64,000 nt of DNA, from positions 40,926,134 to 40,990,133 of the forward strand of contig OZ022238.1 of NCBI GenBank assembly GCA_963978895.1. The letters run 5' to 3'. The notes beneath the pieces were generated by a model. The model saw only the letters and a list, made by a program, of their open reading frames with translations, searched no databases and was not told where the DNA came from. Origin of the DNA: Erpobdella octoculata (lineage: Eukaryota > Annelida > Clitellata > Hirudinida > Erpobdellidae). Positions 45,257 to 57,066 of the stretch are shown one piece after another. The translations under genes and the position numbers were made by a program. Numbering within the stretch: position 1 is the first letter of the stretch; the number at the start of each line of letters is the position of its first letter.

Positions 45257-46146
45257 TTATACATTTAACGCTTTTAGAGAATTGAAAAACGTATTCGGTG
45301 TTTCAGAACAGACACCTTTCACCAATGCTTTTTGACGCATTTCTTTGTCACCTGTCAGCAGGACAAGATACATTGTATCGGTCTTATTGTTTTTGAGAAC
45401 TTCGCAGCATTTCACGATCACGTCATCATTACAACTTGAACCCCGACCGGATTTGTCGTCATCATTAGTTTGTTCGGAAAACGATGAAAATATACCTTTA
45501 GCAGTACAAAATGAAATAAGAGGATATTTCGGTACAGGTTCACTTTTCAAAAAAGCACAAGCACGAGCTGCTTTTAGTTACAAGTTTTCAATTTTTTCAG
45601 ACGTTTCTCCAGGTTTAATTTTTCGGCCATTGCAAGCTAAATTAGTTAGTTCATGAGTCACCATAGTTGGTACCACAAATTTGAATATTCCCTTTTTCAT
45701 TATTTCGACAAACTCTGCCAAATAATCTAGCAGAGCATTTGGTCGAGAACAACCGTTAAAGCGTATTTCTGTTGTGTATTTTAAATCAAGTTGTATGCGT
45801 AAACTGTTTTTAAGTTCACTGGTATAGGCGAGTCTAATGTTTTTCTGACGCTAATTGGGTTTTGAGAAGTTCGGTTGCAAATCTGTACTGCCTCAACATT
45901 TTTGCTTTCATTTTCTGCGTTCTTTTTAATGATGTGTTTTTTTCCATGTCTGTCATAGTAACATTTCACACCTGTCTGGTCAATAACATACTCTGACTTT
46001 TTGCAAGCAGATTTTAAATGATTTTCTTCGAAACAATGAGTTTCAGCTAAATTGAGCTCTGTTTTACGTTGAAAAAAGCCAGTGTAAAAATATTCAGCAG
46101 GTCTGTGGTGAAGTACGGGTTGAACGTACACAATACAAGATGCCAT
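45257..46146 (-). pseudogene. PIN gene copy, stop and frameshift at the DTN motif
   Basis: The Q after NLI is TAA (near 45783), and a 2-bp deletion (TTTGGTCGAG for TTTGTGTCGAG, near 45741) shifts the frame within the codons of DTN. The C-terminal part is open. Confidence 0.9.
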
Positions 46147-46696
46147 GACAAGCTAAAAAGTGTTAACAGAAAACAGTGTATAGAAAGATACAGAGCACTT
46201 TCTTAGTCCAAATCGCTGGGGAGTGTATACGCCTCTGAGTCAAAATATCAAATGACAAAAACGAAAAAGTTACTCCTATTTATACTTGTACGACAATGGC
46301 TGCGCGAGAAGATGATTGGCTTTACGGCATTAGGTCCTATTTGATTGGATCTAGCAACTCAGTCCTTGCTACGATTGGTTGTTAAATTCTTTTATATAAA
46401 CACTTTTATTTGTATGGTTGTTTAAATATATAATTACAATTATTTATTTATTTATTGTGTTGTATATGAGTTTGTTGTTAACTTGCATTGTTCATCTATT
46501 ATTTTCCTGCTTTTTCTCTTTTTTTCTCCCGCGCGCTCTTTCGCGCCCGGTTGTCTTCCGTTCCCGCTTAGTTTTCATCACTTGTGTACGTTCGACTTCT
46601 TTATTTTCACTTCGAATTGACAATTGTCTAAGTTCAGAAATCGCAGGTGTTCACAAAAAAAATTCTAATAGCATTAGCTATTTCTATTTCTTATTT

Positions 46697-47486
46697 TTAT
46701 ACATTTAACGCTTTTAGAGAATTGAAAAACGTATTCGGTGTTTCAAAACAGACACCTTTCACCAATGCTTTTTGACGCATTTCTTTGTCACCTGTCAGCA
46801 GGACAAGATACATTGTATCGGTCTTATTGTTTTTGAGAACTTCGCAGCATTTCACGATCACGTCATTATTACAACTTGAACCCAGACCGGATTTGTCGTC
46901 ATCATTAGTTTGTTCGGAAAACGATGAAAATATACCTTTAGCAGTACAAAATGAAATAAGAGGATAATTCGATACAGGTTCACTTTTCAAAAAAGCACAA
47001 GCACGAGCTGCTTTTAGTTTCAAGTTTTCAATTTTTTTAGACGTTTCTCCAGGTTTAAGTTTTTGGCCATTGCAAGCTAAATTAGTTAGTTCATGAGTCA
47101 CCATAGTTGGTACCACAAATTTGAATATTCCCTTTTTCATTATTTTGACAAACTCTGCCAAATAATCTAGCAGAGCATTTGTGTCGAGAACAACCGTTAA
47201 AGCGTATTTCTGTTGTGTATTTTGAATCAAGTTGTATGCGTAAACTGTTTTTAAGTTCACTGGTATAGGCGAGTCTAATGTTTTTCTGACGTTTATTGGG
47301 TTTTGAGAAGTTCGGTTGCAAATCTGTACTGCCTCAACATTTTTGCTTTCATTTTCTGCGTTCTTTTTAATGATGTTTTTTTTTTGCTAAATTGAGCTCT
47401 GTTTTACGTTGAAAAAAGCCAGTGTACAAATATTCAGCAGGTCTGTGGATAAGTACGGGTTGAACGTACACGATACAAGATGCCAT
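46697..47486 (-). pseudogene. PIN gene copy with deleted codons ~34-71
   Basis: The PIN domain is open and complete, with changes E148K, G174Q-type and R235L-type near the motifs. About 110 bp are missing between GATGTTTTTTTTTT and GCTAAATTGAG (near 47386), removing the WW-like part. The next unit has the same deletion. Confidence 0.85.
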
Positions 47487-48173
47487 GACAAGCTAAAAAG
47501 TGTTAACAGAAAACAGTGTATAGAAAGATACAGAGCACTTTCTTAGTCCAAATCGCTGGGGAGTGTATACGCCTCTGAGTCAAAATATCAAATGACAAAA
47601 ACGAAAAAGTTACTCCTATTTATACCCATACGACAATGGCTTCGCGAGAAGATGATTGGCTATACGGCATTAGGTCCTATTTGATTGGATCTAGCAACTC
47701 AGTCCTTGCTACGATTGGTTGTTAAATTCTTTTATATAAACACTTTTATTTGTATGGTTGTTTAAATATATAATTACAATTATTTATTTGTTTTTTGTGT
47801 TGTATATGAGTTTGTTGTTAACTTGCATTGTTCATCTATTATTTTCCTGCTTCTTCTCTCTTTTTCTCCCGCGCGCTCTTTCGCGCCCGGTTGTCTTCCG
47901 TTCCCGCTTAGTTTTCATCACTTGTGTACGTTCGACTTCTTTATTTTCACTTTGAATTGACAATTGTCTAAGTTCAGAAATCACAGGTGTGCACAAAAAA
48001 AGTTCTAATAGCAATAGCTATTTCTATTTCTTATTTTTATACATTTAACGCTTTTAGAGAATGTACGTTCGACTTTTTTATTTTCACTTTGAATTGACAA
48101 TTGTCTAAGTCCAGAAATCACAGGTGTTCACAAAAAAAGTTCTAATTGCATTAGCTATTTCTATTTCTTATTT

Positions 48174-48957
48174 TTATACATTTAACGATTTTAGAGAATT
48201 AAAAAACGTATTCGGTGTTTCAGAAGAGACACCTTTCACCAATGCTTTTTGACGCATTTTTTTGTCACCTGTCAGCAGGACATTGTATCGGTCTTATTGT
48301 TTTTGAGAACTTCGCAGCATTTCACGATCACGTCATCATTACAACTTGAACCCCGACCGGATTTGTCGTCATCATTAGTTTGTTCGGAAAACGATGAAAA
48401 TATACCTTTAGCAGTACAAAATGAAATAAGAGGATATTTCGATACAGGTTCACTTTTCAAAAAAGCACAAGCACGAGCTGCTTTTAGTTTCAAGTTTTCA
48501 ATTTTTTCAGACGTTTCTCCAGGTTTAAGTTTCCGGCCATTGCAAGCTAAATTAGTTAGTTTATGAGTCACCATAGTTGGTACCACAAATTTGAATATTC
48601 CCTTTTTCATTATTTCGACAAACTCTGCCAAATAATCTAGCAGAGCACTTGTGCCGAGAACAACCGTTAAAGCGTATTTCTGTTGTGTATTTTGAATCAA
48701 GTTGTATGCGTAAACTGTTTTTAAGTTTACTGGTATAGGCGAGTCTAATGTTTTTCTGACGTTTATTGGGTTTTGAGAAGTTCGGTTGCAAATCTGTACT
48801 GCCTCAACATTTTTGCTTTCATTTTCTGCGTTCTTTTTAACTATGTTTTTTTTTTTGCTAAATTGAGCTCTGTTTTACGTTGAAAAAAGCCAGTGTAAAA
48901 ATATTCAGCAGGTCTGTGGATAAGTACGGGTTGAACGTACACGATACAAGATGCCAT
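48174..48957 (-). pseudogene. PIN gene copy with shared N-terminal deletion and a C-terminal frameshift
   Basis: It has the same poly-T to GCTAAATTGAG deletion as 46697-47486 (near 48856). A 7-bp deletion (CAGGACATTGTATC, near 48280) shifts the frame ahead of LLTGDK. DTN reads GTS. The 3' spacer is partly duplicated: GTACGTTCGACTT to TTTAGAGAAT occurs at about 47927-48061 and again at 48062-48197. Confidence 0.87.
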
Positions 48958-49231
48958 GACAAGCTAAAAAGTGTTAACAGAAAACAGTGTATAGAAAGAT
49001 ACAGAGCACTTTCTTAGTCCAAATCGCTGAGGAGTGTATACGCCTCTGAGTCAAAATATCAAATGACAAAAACCAAAAAGTTACTCCTATTTATACCCAT
49101 ACGACAATGGCTTCGCGAGAAGATGATTGGCTATACGGCATTAGGTCCTATTTGATTGGATCTAGCAACTCAGTCCTTGCTACGATTGGTTGTTAAATTC
49201 TTTTATATAAACACTTTTATTTGTATGGTTG

Positions 49232-49489
49232 TCTATATATATAACAAGTAAATTAAAAACGAATTTTTAAAACCAATGCTCTTATATGTAATTAAGACAC
49301 AAATTTTGCAATCAATTTTTTCTTATATTACTCTTTTATTTTATATTAAAGTCTGGCCTGGCGTAATATGGTTCGAAGAGCATTGCGATTTCCATTAAGC
49401 TCATAAACAAAAATTTTGCAATCAATTTTTTCTTATATTACTCTTTTATTTTATATTAAAGTCGCAATATACAACAAATAAATATAATA

Positions 49490-49537
<48 letters not shown>

Positions 49538-50959
49538 CCTCAAGAAAATTAACTAAATTAATTGACTTATTGTAAAACTAATAATTGAATATTGCATTGT
49601 CTTCTATCTTGAGCATGTATGCAAAATTTGAAAAAAATCTATCATCAGGAAGTGACTCAAAAATTGATTGCAAGATTTGAAACAGAGAAACAGACAGAGA
49701 AACAGAGCCGACGAGTTAATAAAAGCATTGGTAAAAATGAATGTTTGTATATATGTATATATGTATATATGTATGTTAATGTCCTTTATGCATTGCTACA
49801 CCATTCATCCGATCGTAATGAAATTTTCACACAACCTTGAGAGTCAATGGAAATCAAAAATAAAAATTTTTTTTTTTGATATCCGACATAAAATGAGCGG
49901 AGCGGAGCGGGTGAGCGAGCGGGAACTATATATATATGTATGTGCGTATGTATGTGTGTATGTATGTATGTGTATGTGCATGTATGTGTGTCTGTGTGTG
50001 TGTTTATGTATGTACTAGCGGAGATACCCGGCGTTGCCCAGGTTTTTTGAGGTTTTTCTAATGTTTGTCTCTTTCTCTCCCGTTTCCTTTCCCACCTGCT
50101 TTCCCACTCCTGTTAGCTTTCCCGTTTTCGGTCGTTTTCCCACTGCCGGTCGCTTTCCCGCTCCCGGTCGCTTTCCCGCTCCCGGTCGCTTTCCCGCTCC
50201 CGGTCGTTTTCCCGTCCCGGTCGCTGCCCCGTTCACGCTCACGTTTGCTCTCCCATTCCCGCTCACGCTTGCTTTTCTGTTCCCGCTCGCTGTCCGTTCC
50301 GGGTCGCTTTCCCGTTTCTATAATAGACAAACTAACCCACAAACATTCATATATATATATATAGTCTTAGCAAATCTATTTTGCGTTTTATAGGCTAACA
50401 GAAGTTATGAAAGAATGTAAAAGAGAAAATGAGCGGGAACGGGAACGGGAACGGGAGAGCAACCGTGACCGGGAATGGGAGAGCAAGCATGACCGGGAAC
50501 GGGAGAGCAAGCGTGAGCGGGAACGGGAAAGCGACCGGGAACGGGAAAGCGACCGGGAACAGGAAAGCGACCGGGAACGGGAAAGCGACCGAGAACGGGA
50601 AAGCGACCGGGAACGGGAAAGCGACCGGGAACGGGAAAGCGACCGGGAACGGGAAAGCGACCGGGAACGCGGAAAGCGACCGGGAACGCGGAAAGCGACC
50701 GGGAACGCGGAAAGCGACCGGGAACGCGGAAAGCGACTGGAATCGGGAGAGCAAGCTTGGAAGGAAACGCGAGCAAGAGAGAAAATCGATAACAGAACTT
50801 CTGAGCGGGAAAGCGACCGGGAGCTGGAAAACGACCGAGAGCGGAAAAGCGACCGGGAACGCTACGAAAACGGGAAAGTGGAGAAGGGAACGGGAGCGAG
50901 AGAGACAAACATTAGAAAAACCTCTAAAAACCCCGGGCAACGCCGGGTAACCCCGCTAG
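49232..50959 (+). mobile_element. Composite Helitron insertion (unknown 5' part plus family A)
   Basis: Flanks TATGGTTG and TTTAAATTAAT join to the normal unit sequence. It starts TCTATATATATAACAAG and ends GGGTAACCCCGCTAG. Bases 49232-49730 differ from the other copies and hold a 53-bp direct repeat (49301-49353 and 49411-49463) and an AT run. Typical family A 5' domain follows from about 49733, and the fold-back 3' domain is 50015-50959. No gene. Confidence 0.8.
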
Positions 50960-51235
50960 TTTAAATTAATAATTACAATTATTTATTTGTTTATTGTGTT
51001 GTATATGAGTTTGTTGTTAACTTGCATTGTTCATCTATTATTTTCCTGCTTCTTCTCTCTTTTTCTCCCGCGCGCTCTTTCGCGCCCGGTTGTCTTCCGT
51101 TCCCGCTTAGTTTTCATCACTTGTGTACGTACGACTTCTTTATTTTCACTTTGAATTGAAAATTGTCTAAGTTCAGAAATCGCAGGTGTTCACAAAAAAA
51201 GTTCTAATAGCATTAGCTATTTCTATTTCTTATTT

Positions 51236-52066
51236 TTATACATTTAACGCTTTTAGAGAATTGAAAAACGTATTCGGTGTTTCAGAACAGACACCTTTCA
51301 CCAATGCTTTTTGACGCATTTCTTTGTCACCTGTCAGCAGGATAAGATACATTGTATCGGTCTTATTGTTTTTGAGAACTTCGCAGCATTTCACGATCAC
51401 GTCATCATTACAACTTGAACCCCGACCGGATTTGTCGTCATCATTAGTTTGTTCGGAAAACGATGAAAATATACCTTTAGCAGTACAAAATGAAATAAGA
51501 GGATATTTCGATACAGGTTCACTTTTCAAAAAAGCACAAGCACGAGCTGCTTTTAGTTTCAAGTTTTCAATTTTTTCAGACGTTTCTCCAGGTTTAAGTT
51601 TTCGGCCATTGCAATTTAAATTAGTTAGTTCATGAGTCACTATAGTTGGTACCACAAATTTGAATATTCCTTTTTTCATTATTTCGACAAACTCTGCCAA
51701 ATAATCTAGCAGAGCATTTGTGTCGAGAACAACCGTTAAAGCGTATTTCTGTTGTGTATTTTGAATCAAGTTGTATGCGTAAACTGTTTTTAAGTTCACT
51801 GGTATAGGCGAGTCTAATGTTTTTCTGACGTTTATTGGGTTTTGAGAAGTTCGGTTGCAAATCTGTACTGCCTCAACATTTTTGCTTTCATTTTCTGCGT
51901 TCTTTTTAACGATGTGTTTTTTTTCCATGTCTGTCATAGTAACATTTTACACCTGTCTGGTCAATAACATACTCTGACTTTTTGCAAGCAGATTTTAAAT
52001 GATTTTCTTCGAAACAATGAGTTTCAGCTAAATTGAGCTCTGTTTTACGTTGAAAAAAGCCAGTGT
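51236..52066 (-). pseudogene. PIN gene copy, 5' truncated and frameshifted
   Basis: The PIN domain is open with all acids (51236-51937). The poly-T tract near 51915 has one T too many (8), shifting the frame at HGKK. The first about 21 codons and the 5' UTR are deleted: the sequence jumps from GCCAGTGTAA to CGTAAAGGTTACTCC, leaving the TATA box beside the coding part. Confidence 0.88.
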
Positions 52067-52234
52067 AACGTAAAGGTTACTCCTATTTATACCCATACGA
52101 CAATGGCTTCGCGAGAAGATGATTGGCTATACGGCATTAGGTCCTTTTTGATTGGATCTAGCAACTCAGTCCTTGCTACGATTGGTTGTTAAATTCTTTT
52201 ATATAAACACTTTTATTTGTATGGTTTATTTTAT

Positions 52235-52445
52235 TGGGTTTTGAGAAGTTCGGTTGCAAATCTGTACTGCCTCAACATTTTTGCTTTCATTTTCTGCGTT
52301 CTTTTTAATGATGTGTTTTTTTCCATGTCTGTCATAGTAACATTTTACACCTGTCTGGTCAATAACATACTCTGACTTTTTGCAAGCAGATTTTAAATGA
52401 TTTTCTTCGAAACAATGAGTTTCAGCTAAATTGAGCTCTGTTTTA
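52235..52445 (-). pseudogene. PIN gene fragment, codons ~29-98
   Basis: A piece from RKTELNLAETHC to SQNPI, joined at 52230 to a unit spacer and at 52446 to the CCTTTCAC duplication of the hAT element. The gene body between is missing, so unit sequence left of the hAT element is rearranged. Confidence 0.8.
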
Positions 52446-52453
52446 CCTTTCAC

Positions 52454-53118
52454 TAGGGTTGCACCGAAAACCGGCCCCGGCTTCGGCCGAAAACCGGCCA
52501 TTTTTCCGAATCCGGTCAAATCCGGCTCCGGCCGGATTTGATGGCCGGATTTGTAGCGGACTTAACATGTTTATTTATTTATTTCAGTGAAATAAATACA
52601 ATTATATATATATATATCTTTTTTTGAATTATTCTTGTTTTGAGTATTAAAAATTAACAGCATTAAATGGCTTTTGAGCGTAGTTTGATGTCAAAATCAC
52701 GGATAATTCGAAGGCTGTTTGTAAACACTGCTACACGGAGTTGTCACGCGGCAAGACTAATACTCACAAAGGTTTTTCGACGTCTTCTCTGCTTACTCAT
52801 CTAAGATCTAAGCTTCCAATCCTGTACAACAAAATGAACAGTCTAAAGACTTCGATGGCGGCTGCTGTTGAAGTTGCCACTGCCTCGAATACTGTTTACT
52901 ATTTTTTGTTTGTTGTTTATTTGAAATAAAGCTGATATTGTCTATTGGTTACTACGTTGGTTTTTAATGATAACATGCAATTGAACAAAAAGATGAATAA
53001 TGAAAAATAAAAATTACAAGACCGGCTCCGGCCCCGGCCCCGGCCGGATTTTGAATTATGAATCCGGCCAGAACCGGCCCCGTCCGGACTTGAAAAACCC
53101 AAGTCCGCTGCAACCCTA
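52454..53118 (+). mobile_element. Short hAT-type element with 8-bp target duplication
   Basis: Its ends are TAGGGTTGCACC and the inverted TGCAACCCTA, flanked by CCTTTCAC on both sides (52446-52453 and 53119-53126). The interior is rich in CCGGCCCCGGC near both ends. A BED-finger remnant (CKHCYTELSRGKT, then LLTHLRS) lies at about 52718-52815. It is 665 bp long and has no transposase core. Confidence 0.9.
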
Positions 53119-53951
53119 CCTTTCACCAATGCTTTTTGACGCATTTCTTTGTCACCTGTCAGCAGGACAAGATACATTGTATCGGTCTTATTGTTTTTGA
53201 GAACTTCGCAGCATTTCACGATCACGTCATCATTACAACTTGAACCCCGACCGGATTTGTCGTCATCATTAGTTTGTTCGGAAAACGATGAAAATATACG
53301 TTTAGCAGTACAAAATGAAATAAGAGGATATTTCGATACAGGTTCACTTTTCAAAAAAGCACAAGCACGAGCTGCTTTTAGTTTCAAGTTTTCAATTTTT
53401 TCAGACGTTTCTCCAGGTTTAAGTTTTCGGCCATTGCAAGCTAAATTAGTTAGTTCATGAGTCACTATAGTTGGTACCACAAATTTGAATATTACCTTTT
53501 TCATTATTTCGACAAACTCTGCCAAATAATCTAGCAGAGCATTTGTGTCGAGAACAACCGTTAAAGCGTATTTCTGTTGTGTATTTTGAATCAAGTTGTA
53601 TGCGTAAACTGTTTTTAAGTTCACTGGTATAGGCGAGTCTAATGTTTTTCTGATGTTTATTGGGTTTTGAGAAGTTCGGTTGCAAATATGTACTGCCTCA
53701 ACATTTTTGCTTTCATTTTCTGCGTTCCTTTTAATGATGTGTTTTTTTCCATGTCTGTCATAGTAACATTTTACACCTGTCTGGTCAATAACATACTCTG
53801 ACTTTTTGCAAGCAGATTTTAAATGATTTTCTTCGAAACAATGAGTTTCAGCTAAATAGAGCTCTGTTTTACGTTGAAAAAAGCCAGTGTAAAAATATTC
53901 AGCAGGTCTGTGGATAAGTACGGGTTGAACGTACGGGATACAAGATGCCAT
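52917..53951 (-). CDS. PIN-domain protein with transposon-derived C-terminus, 344 aa
   Basis: Residues 1-278 are the array protein with D135, E166, D241/D242 and D267 all present. Variants include V6P, N32Y, Q88H, G153V and G218R. From residue 279 the frame runs through the terminal repeat of the hAT element (RVAADLGFSSPDG) and ends 66 codons later at 52917. The usual last 18 residues (VCSETP to ALNV) are lost. The new tail has a basic GRGRGRSRS stretch and a hydrophobic FYFSLFIFLF stretch. The normal polyadenylation region is also separated from the gene. Whether it is expressed is unknown. It shares V6P with the copy at 55959-56834. Confidence 0.75.
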   Translation of the reverse strand: MASCIPYVQPVLIHRPAEYFYTGFFQRKTELYLAETHCFEENHLKSACKKSEYVIDQTGVKCYYDRHGKKHIIKRNAENESKNVEAVHICNRTSQNPINIRKTLDSPIPVNLKTVYAYNLIQNTQQKYALTVVLDTNALLDYLAEFVEIMKKVIFKFVVPTIVTHELTNLACNGRKLKPGETSEKIENLKLKAARACAFLKSEPVSKYPLISFCTAKRIFSSFSEQTNDDDKSGRGSSCNDDVIVKCCEVLKNNKTDTMYLVLLTGDKEMRQKALVKGRVAADLGFSSPDGAGSGRIHNSKSGRGRGRSRSCNFYFSLFIFLFNCMLSLKTNVVTNRQYQLYFK

Positions 53952-54081
53952 GACAACCTAAAAAGTGTTAACAGAAAACAGTGTATAGAAAGATACAGAG
54001 CACTTTCTTAGTCCAAATTGCTGAGGAGTGTATACGCCTCTGAGTCAAAATATCAAATGACAAAAACGAAAAAGTTACTCC

Positions 54082-54183
54082 TATTTATACCCATACGACA
54101 ATGGCTTCGCGAAAAGATGATTGGCTATACGGCATTAAGTCCTATTTGATTGGATCTAGCAACTCAGTCCTTGCTACGATTGG
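54082..54183 (-). promoter_or_regulatory. Promoter of the chimeric PIN copy at 52917-53951
   Basis: TATAAATA lies at 54082-54089 and three CCAAT boxes run up to 54179-54183, all intact. Confidence 0.68.
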
Positions 54184-54501
54184 TTGTTAAATTCTTTTAT
54201 ATAAACACTTTTATTTGTATGGTTGTTTAAATATATAATTACAATTATTTATTTATTTATTGTGTTGTATATGAGTTTGTTGTTAACTTGCATTGTTCAT
54301 CTATTATTTTCCTGCTTCTTCTCTCTTTTTCTCCCGCGCGCTCTTTCGCGCCCGGTTGTCTTCCGTTCCCGCTTAGTTTTCATCACTTGTGTACGTTCGA
54401 CTTCTTTATTTTCACTTTGAATTGACAATTGTCTAAGTTCAGAAATCGCAGGTGTTCACAAAAAAAGTTCTAATAGCATTAGCTATTTCTATTTCTTATT
54501 T

Positions 54502-55392
54502 TTATACATTTAACGCTTTTAGAGAATTGAAAAACGTATTTCGTGTTTCAGAACAGACACCTTTCACCAATGCTTTTTGACGCATTTCTTTGTCACCTGT
54601 CAGCAGGACAAGATACATTGTATCGGTCTTATTGTTTTTGAGAACTTCGCAGCATTTCACGATCACGTCATCATTACAACTTGAACCCCGACCGGATTTG
54701 TCGTCATCATTATTTTGTTCGGAAAACGATAAAAATATACCTTTAGCAGTACAAAATGAAATAAGAGGAAATTTCGGTACAGGTTCACTTTTCAAAAAAG
54801 CACAAGCACGAGCTGCTTTTAGTTTCAAGTTTTCAATTTTTTCAGACGTTTCTCCAGGTTTAAGTTTTCGGCAATTGCAAGCTAAATTAGTTAGTTCATG
54901 AGTCACCATAGTTGGTACCACAAATTTGAATGTTCCATTTTTCATTATTTCGACAAACTCTGCCAAATAATCTAGCAGAGCATTTGTGTCGAGAACAACC
55001 GTTAAAGCGTATTTCTGTTGTGTATTTTGAATCAAGTTGTATGCGTAAACTGTTTTTAAGTTCACTGGTATAGGCGAGTCTAATGTTTTTCTGACGTTTA
55101 TTGGGTTTTGAAAAGTTCGGTTGCAAATCTGTACTGCCTCAACATTTTTGCTTTCATTTTCTGCGTTCTTTTTAATGATGTGTTTTTTTCCATGTCTGTC
55201 ATAGTAACATTTTACACCTGTCTGGTCAATAAGATACTCTGACTTTTTGCAAGCAGATTTTAAATGATTTTCTTCGAAACAATGAGTTTCAGCTAAATTG
55301 AGCTCTGTTTTACGTTGAAAAAAGCCAGTGTAAAAATATTCAGCAGGTTTGTGGATAAGTACGGGTTGAACGTACACGATACAAGATGCCAT
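54502..55392 (-). CDS. PIN-domain ribonuclease-like protein, intact, 296 aa, most diverged
   Basis: The open frame is complete and the acidic motif residues are kept. It has the most substitutions among intact copies: R15K, V54L, S94F, K152N, I154T, G174C, S206P, Y208F, S221L, T227N and P284R. Several fall in otherwise invariant parts of the PIN domain, so it may be drifting. 3' AATAAA at 54405-54410. The promoter is complete. Confidence 0.83.
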   Translation of the reverse strand: MASCIVYVQPVLIHKPAEYFYTGFFQRKTELNLAETHCFEENHLKSACKKSEYLIDQTGVKCYYDRHGKKHIIKKNAENESKNVEAVQICNRTFQNPINVRKTLDSPIPVNLKTVYAYNLIQNTQQKYALTVVLDTNALLDYLAEFVEIMKNGTFKFVVPTMVTHELTNLACNCRKLKPGETSEKIENLKLKAARACAFLKSEPVPKFPLISFCTAKGIFLSFSEQNNDDDKSGRGSSCNDDVIVKCCEVLKNNKTDTMYLVLLTGDKEMRQKALVKGVCSETRNTFFNSLKALNV

Positions 55393-55522
55393 GACAAGCT
55401 AAAAAGTGTTAACAGAAAACAGTGTATAGAAAGATACAGAGCACTTTCTTAGTCCAAATCGCTGAGAAGTGTATACGCCTCTGAGTCAAAATATCAAATG
55501 ACAAAAACGAAAAAGTTACTCC

Positions 55523-55624
55523 TATTTATACCCATACGACAATGGCTTCGCCAGAAGATGATTGGCTATACGGCATTAGGTCCTATTTGATTGGATCTAG
55601 CAACTCAGTCCTTGCTACGATTGG
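55523..55624 (-). promoter_or_regulatory. Promoter of the PIN copy at 54502-55392
   Basis: TATAAATA at 55523-55530; three CCAAT boxes, the last at 55620-55624. Confidence 0.7.
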
Positions 55625-55958
55625 TTGTTAAATTCTTTTATATAAACACTTTTATTTGTATGGTTGTTTAAATATATAATTACAATTATTTATTTATTTA
55701 TTGTGTTGTATATGAGTTTGTAGTTAACTTGCATTGTTCATCTATTATTTTCCTGCTTCTTCTCTCTTTTTCTCCCGCGCGCTCTTTCGCGCCCGGTTGT
55801 CTTCCGTTCCCGCTTAGTTTTCATCACTTGTGTACGTTCGACTTCTTTATTTTCACTTTGAATTGACAATTGTCTAAGTTCAGAAATCGCAGGTGTTCAC
55901 AAAAAAAGTTCTAATAGCATTAGCTATTTCTATTTCTTTGTTTTTATACATTTAACTC

Positions 55959-56834
55959 TTATAGAGAATTGAAAAACGTATTCGGTGTTTCAGAACAGAC
56001 ACCTTTCACCAATGCTTTTTGACCCATTTCTTTGTCACCTGTCAGCAGGACAAGATACATTGTATCGGTCTTATTGTTTTTGAGAACTTCGCTGCATTTC
56101 ACGATCACGTCATCATTACAACTTGAACCCCGACCGGATTTGTCGTCATCATTAGTTTGTTCGCAAAACGATGAAAATATACCTTTAGCAGTACAAAATG
56201 AAATAAGAGGATATTTCGATACAGGTTCACTTTTCAAAAAAGCACAAGCACGAGCTGCTTTTAGTTTCAAGTTTTCAATTTTTTCAGACGTTTCTCCAGG
56301 TTTAAGTTTTCGGCCATTGCAAGCTAAATTAGTTAGTTCATGAGTCACCATAGTTGGTACCACAAATTTGAATATTCCCTTTTTCATTATTTCGACAAAC
56401 TCTGCCAAATAATCTAGCAGAGCATTTGTGTCGAGAACAACCGTTAAAGCGTATTTCTGTTGTGTATTTTGAATCAAGTTGTATGCGTAAACTGTTTTTA
56501 AGTTCACTGGTATAGGCGAGTCTAATGTTTTTCTGACGTTTATTGGGTTTTGAGAAGTTCGGTTGCAAATCTGTACTGCCTCAACATTTTTGCTTTCATT
56601 TTCTGCGTTCTTTTTAATGATGTGTTTTTTTCCATGTCTGTCATAGTAACATTTTACACCTGTCTGGTCAATAACATACTCTGACTTTTTGCAAGCAGAT
56701 TTTAAATGATTTTCTTCGAAACAATGAGTTTCAGCTAAATTGAGCTCTGTTTTACGTTGAAAAAAGCCAGTGTAAAAATATTCAGCAGGTCTGTGGATAA
56801 GTACGGGTTGAACGTACGGGATACAAGATGCCAT
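55959..56834 (-). CDS. PIN-domain ribonuclease-like protein, 291 aa, five residues short
   Basis: It matches the consensus to L291 and stops there because AAA of the LKALNV codons is TAA. D135, E166, D241/D242 and D267 are present. Changes are V6P, S224C, C248S and R271G; the last two sit next to motif residues (KCCEV, DKEMR). The missing tail lies outside the visible catalytic motifs, so function may remain. Confidence 0.8.
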   Translation of the reverse strand: MASCIPYVQPVLIHRPAEYFYTGFFQRKTELNLAETHCFEENHLKSACKKSEYVIDQTGVKCYYDRHGKKHIIKKNAENESKNVEAVQICNRTSQNPINVRKTLDSPIPVNLKTVYAYNLIQNTQQKYALTVVLDTNALLDYLAEFVEIMKKGIFKFVVPTMVTHELTNLACNGRKLKPGETSEKIENLKLKAARACAFLKSEPVSKYPLISFCTAKGIFSSFCEQTNDDDKSGRGSSCNDDVIVKCSEVLKNNKTDTMYLVLLTGDKEMGQKALVKGVCSETPNTFFNSL

Positions 56835-56964
56835 GACAAGCTAAAAAGTGTTAACAGAAAACAGTGTATAGAAAGATACAGAGCACTTTCTTAGTCCAAA
56901 TCGCTGAGAAGTGTATACGCCTCTGAGTCAAAATATCAAATGACAAAAACGAAAAAGTTACTCC

Positions 56965-57066
56965 TATTTATACCCATACGACAATGGCTTAGCGAGAAGA
57001 TGATTGGCTATACGGCATTAGGTCTTATTTGATTGGATCTAGCAACTCAGTCCTTGCTACGATTGG
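56965..57066 (-). promoter_or_regulatory. Promoter of the PIN copy at 55959-56834
   Basis: TATAAATA at 56965-56972; CCAAT boxes up to 57062-57066. Confidence 0.7.
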
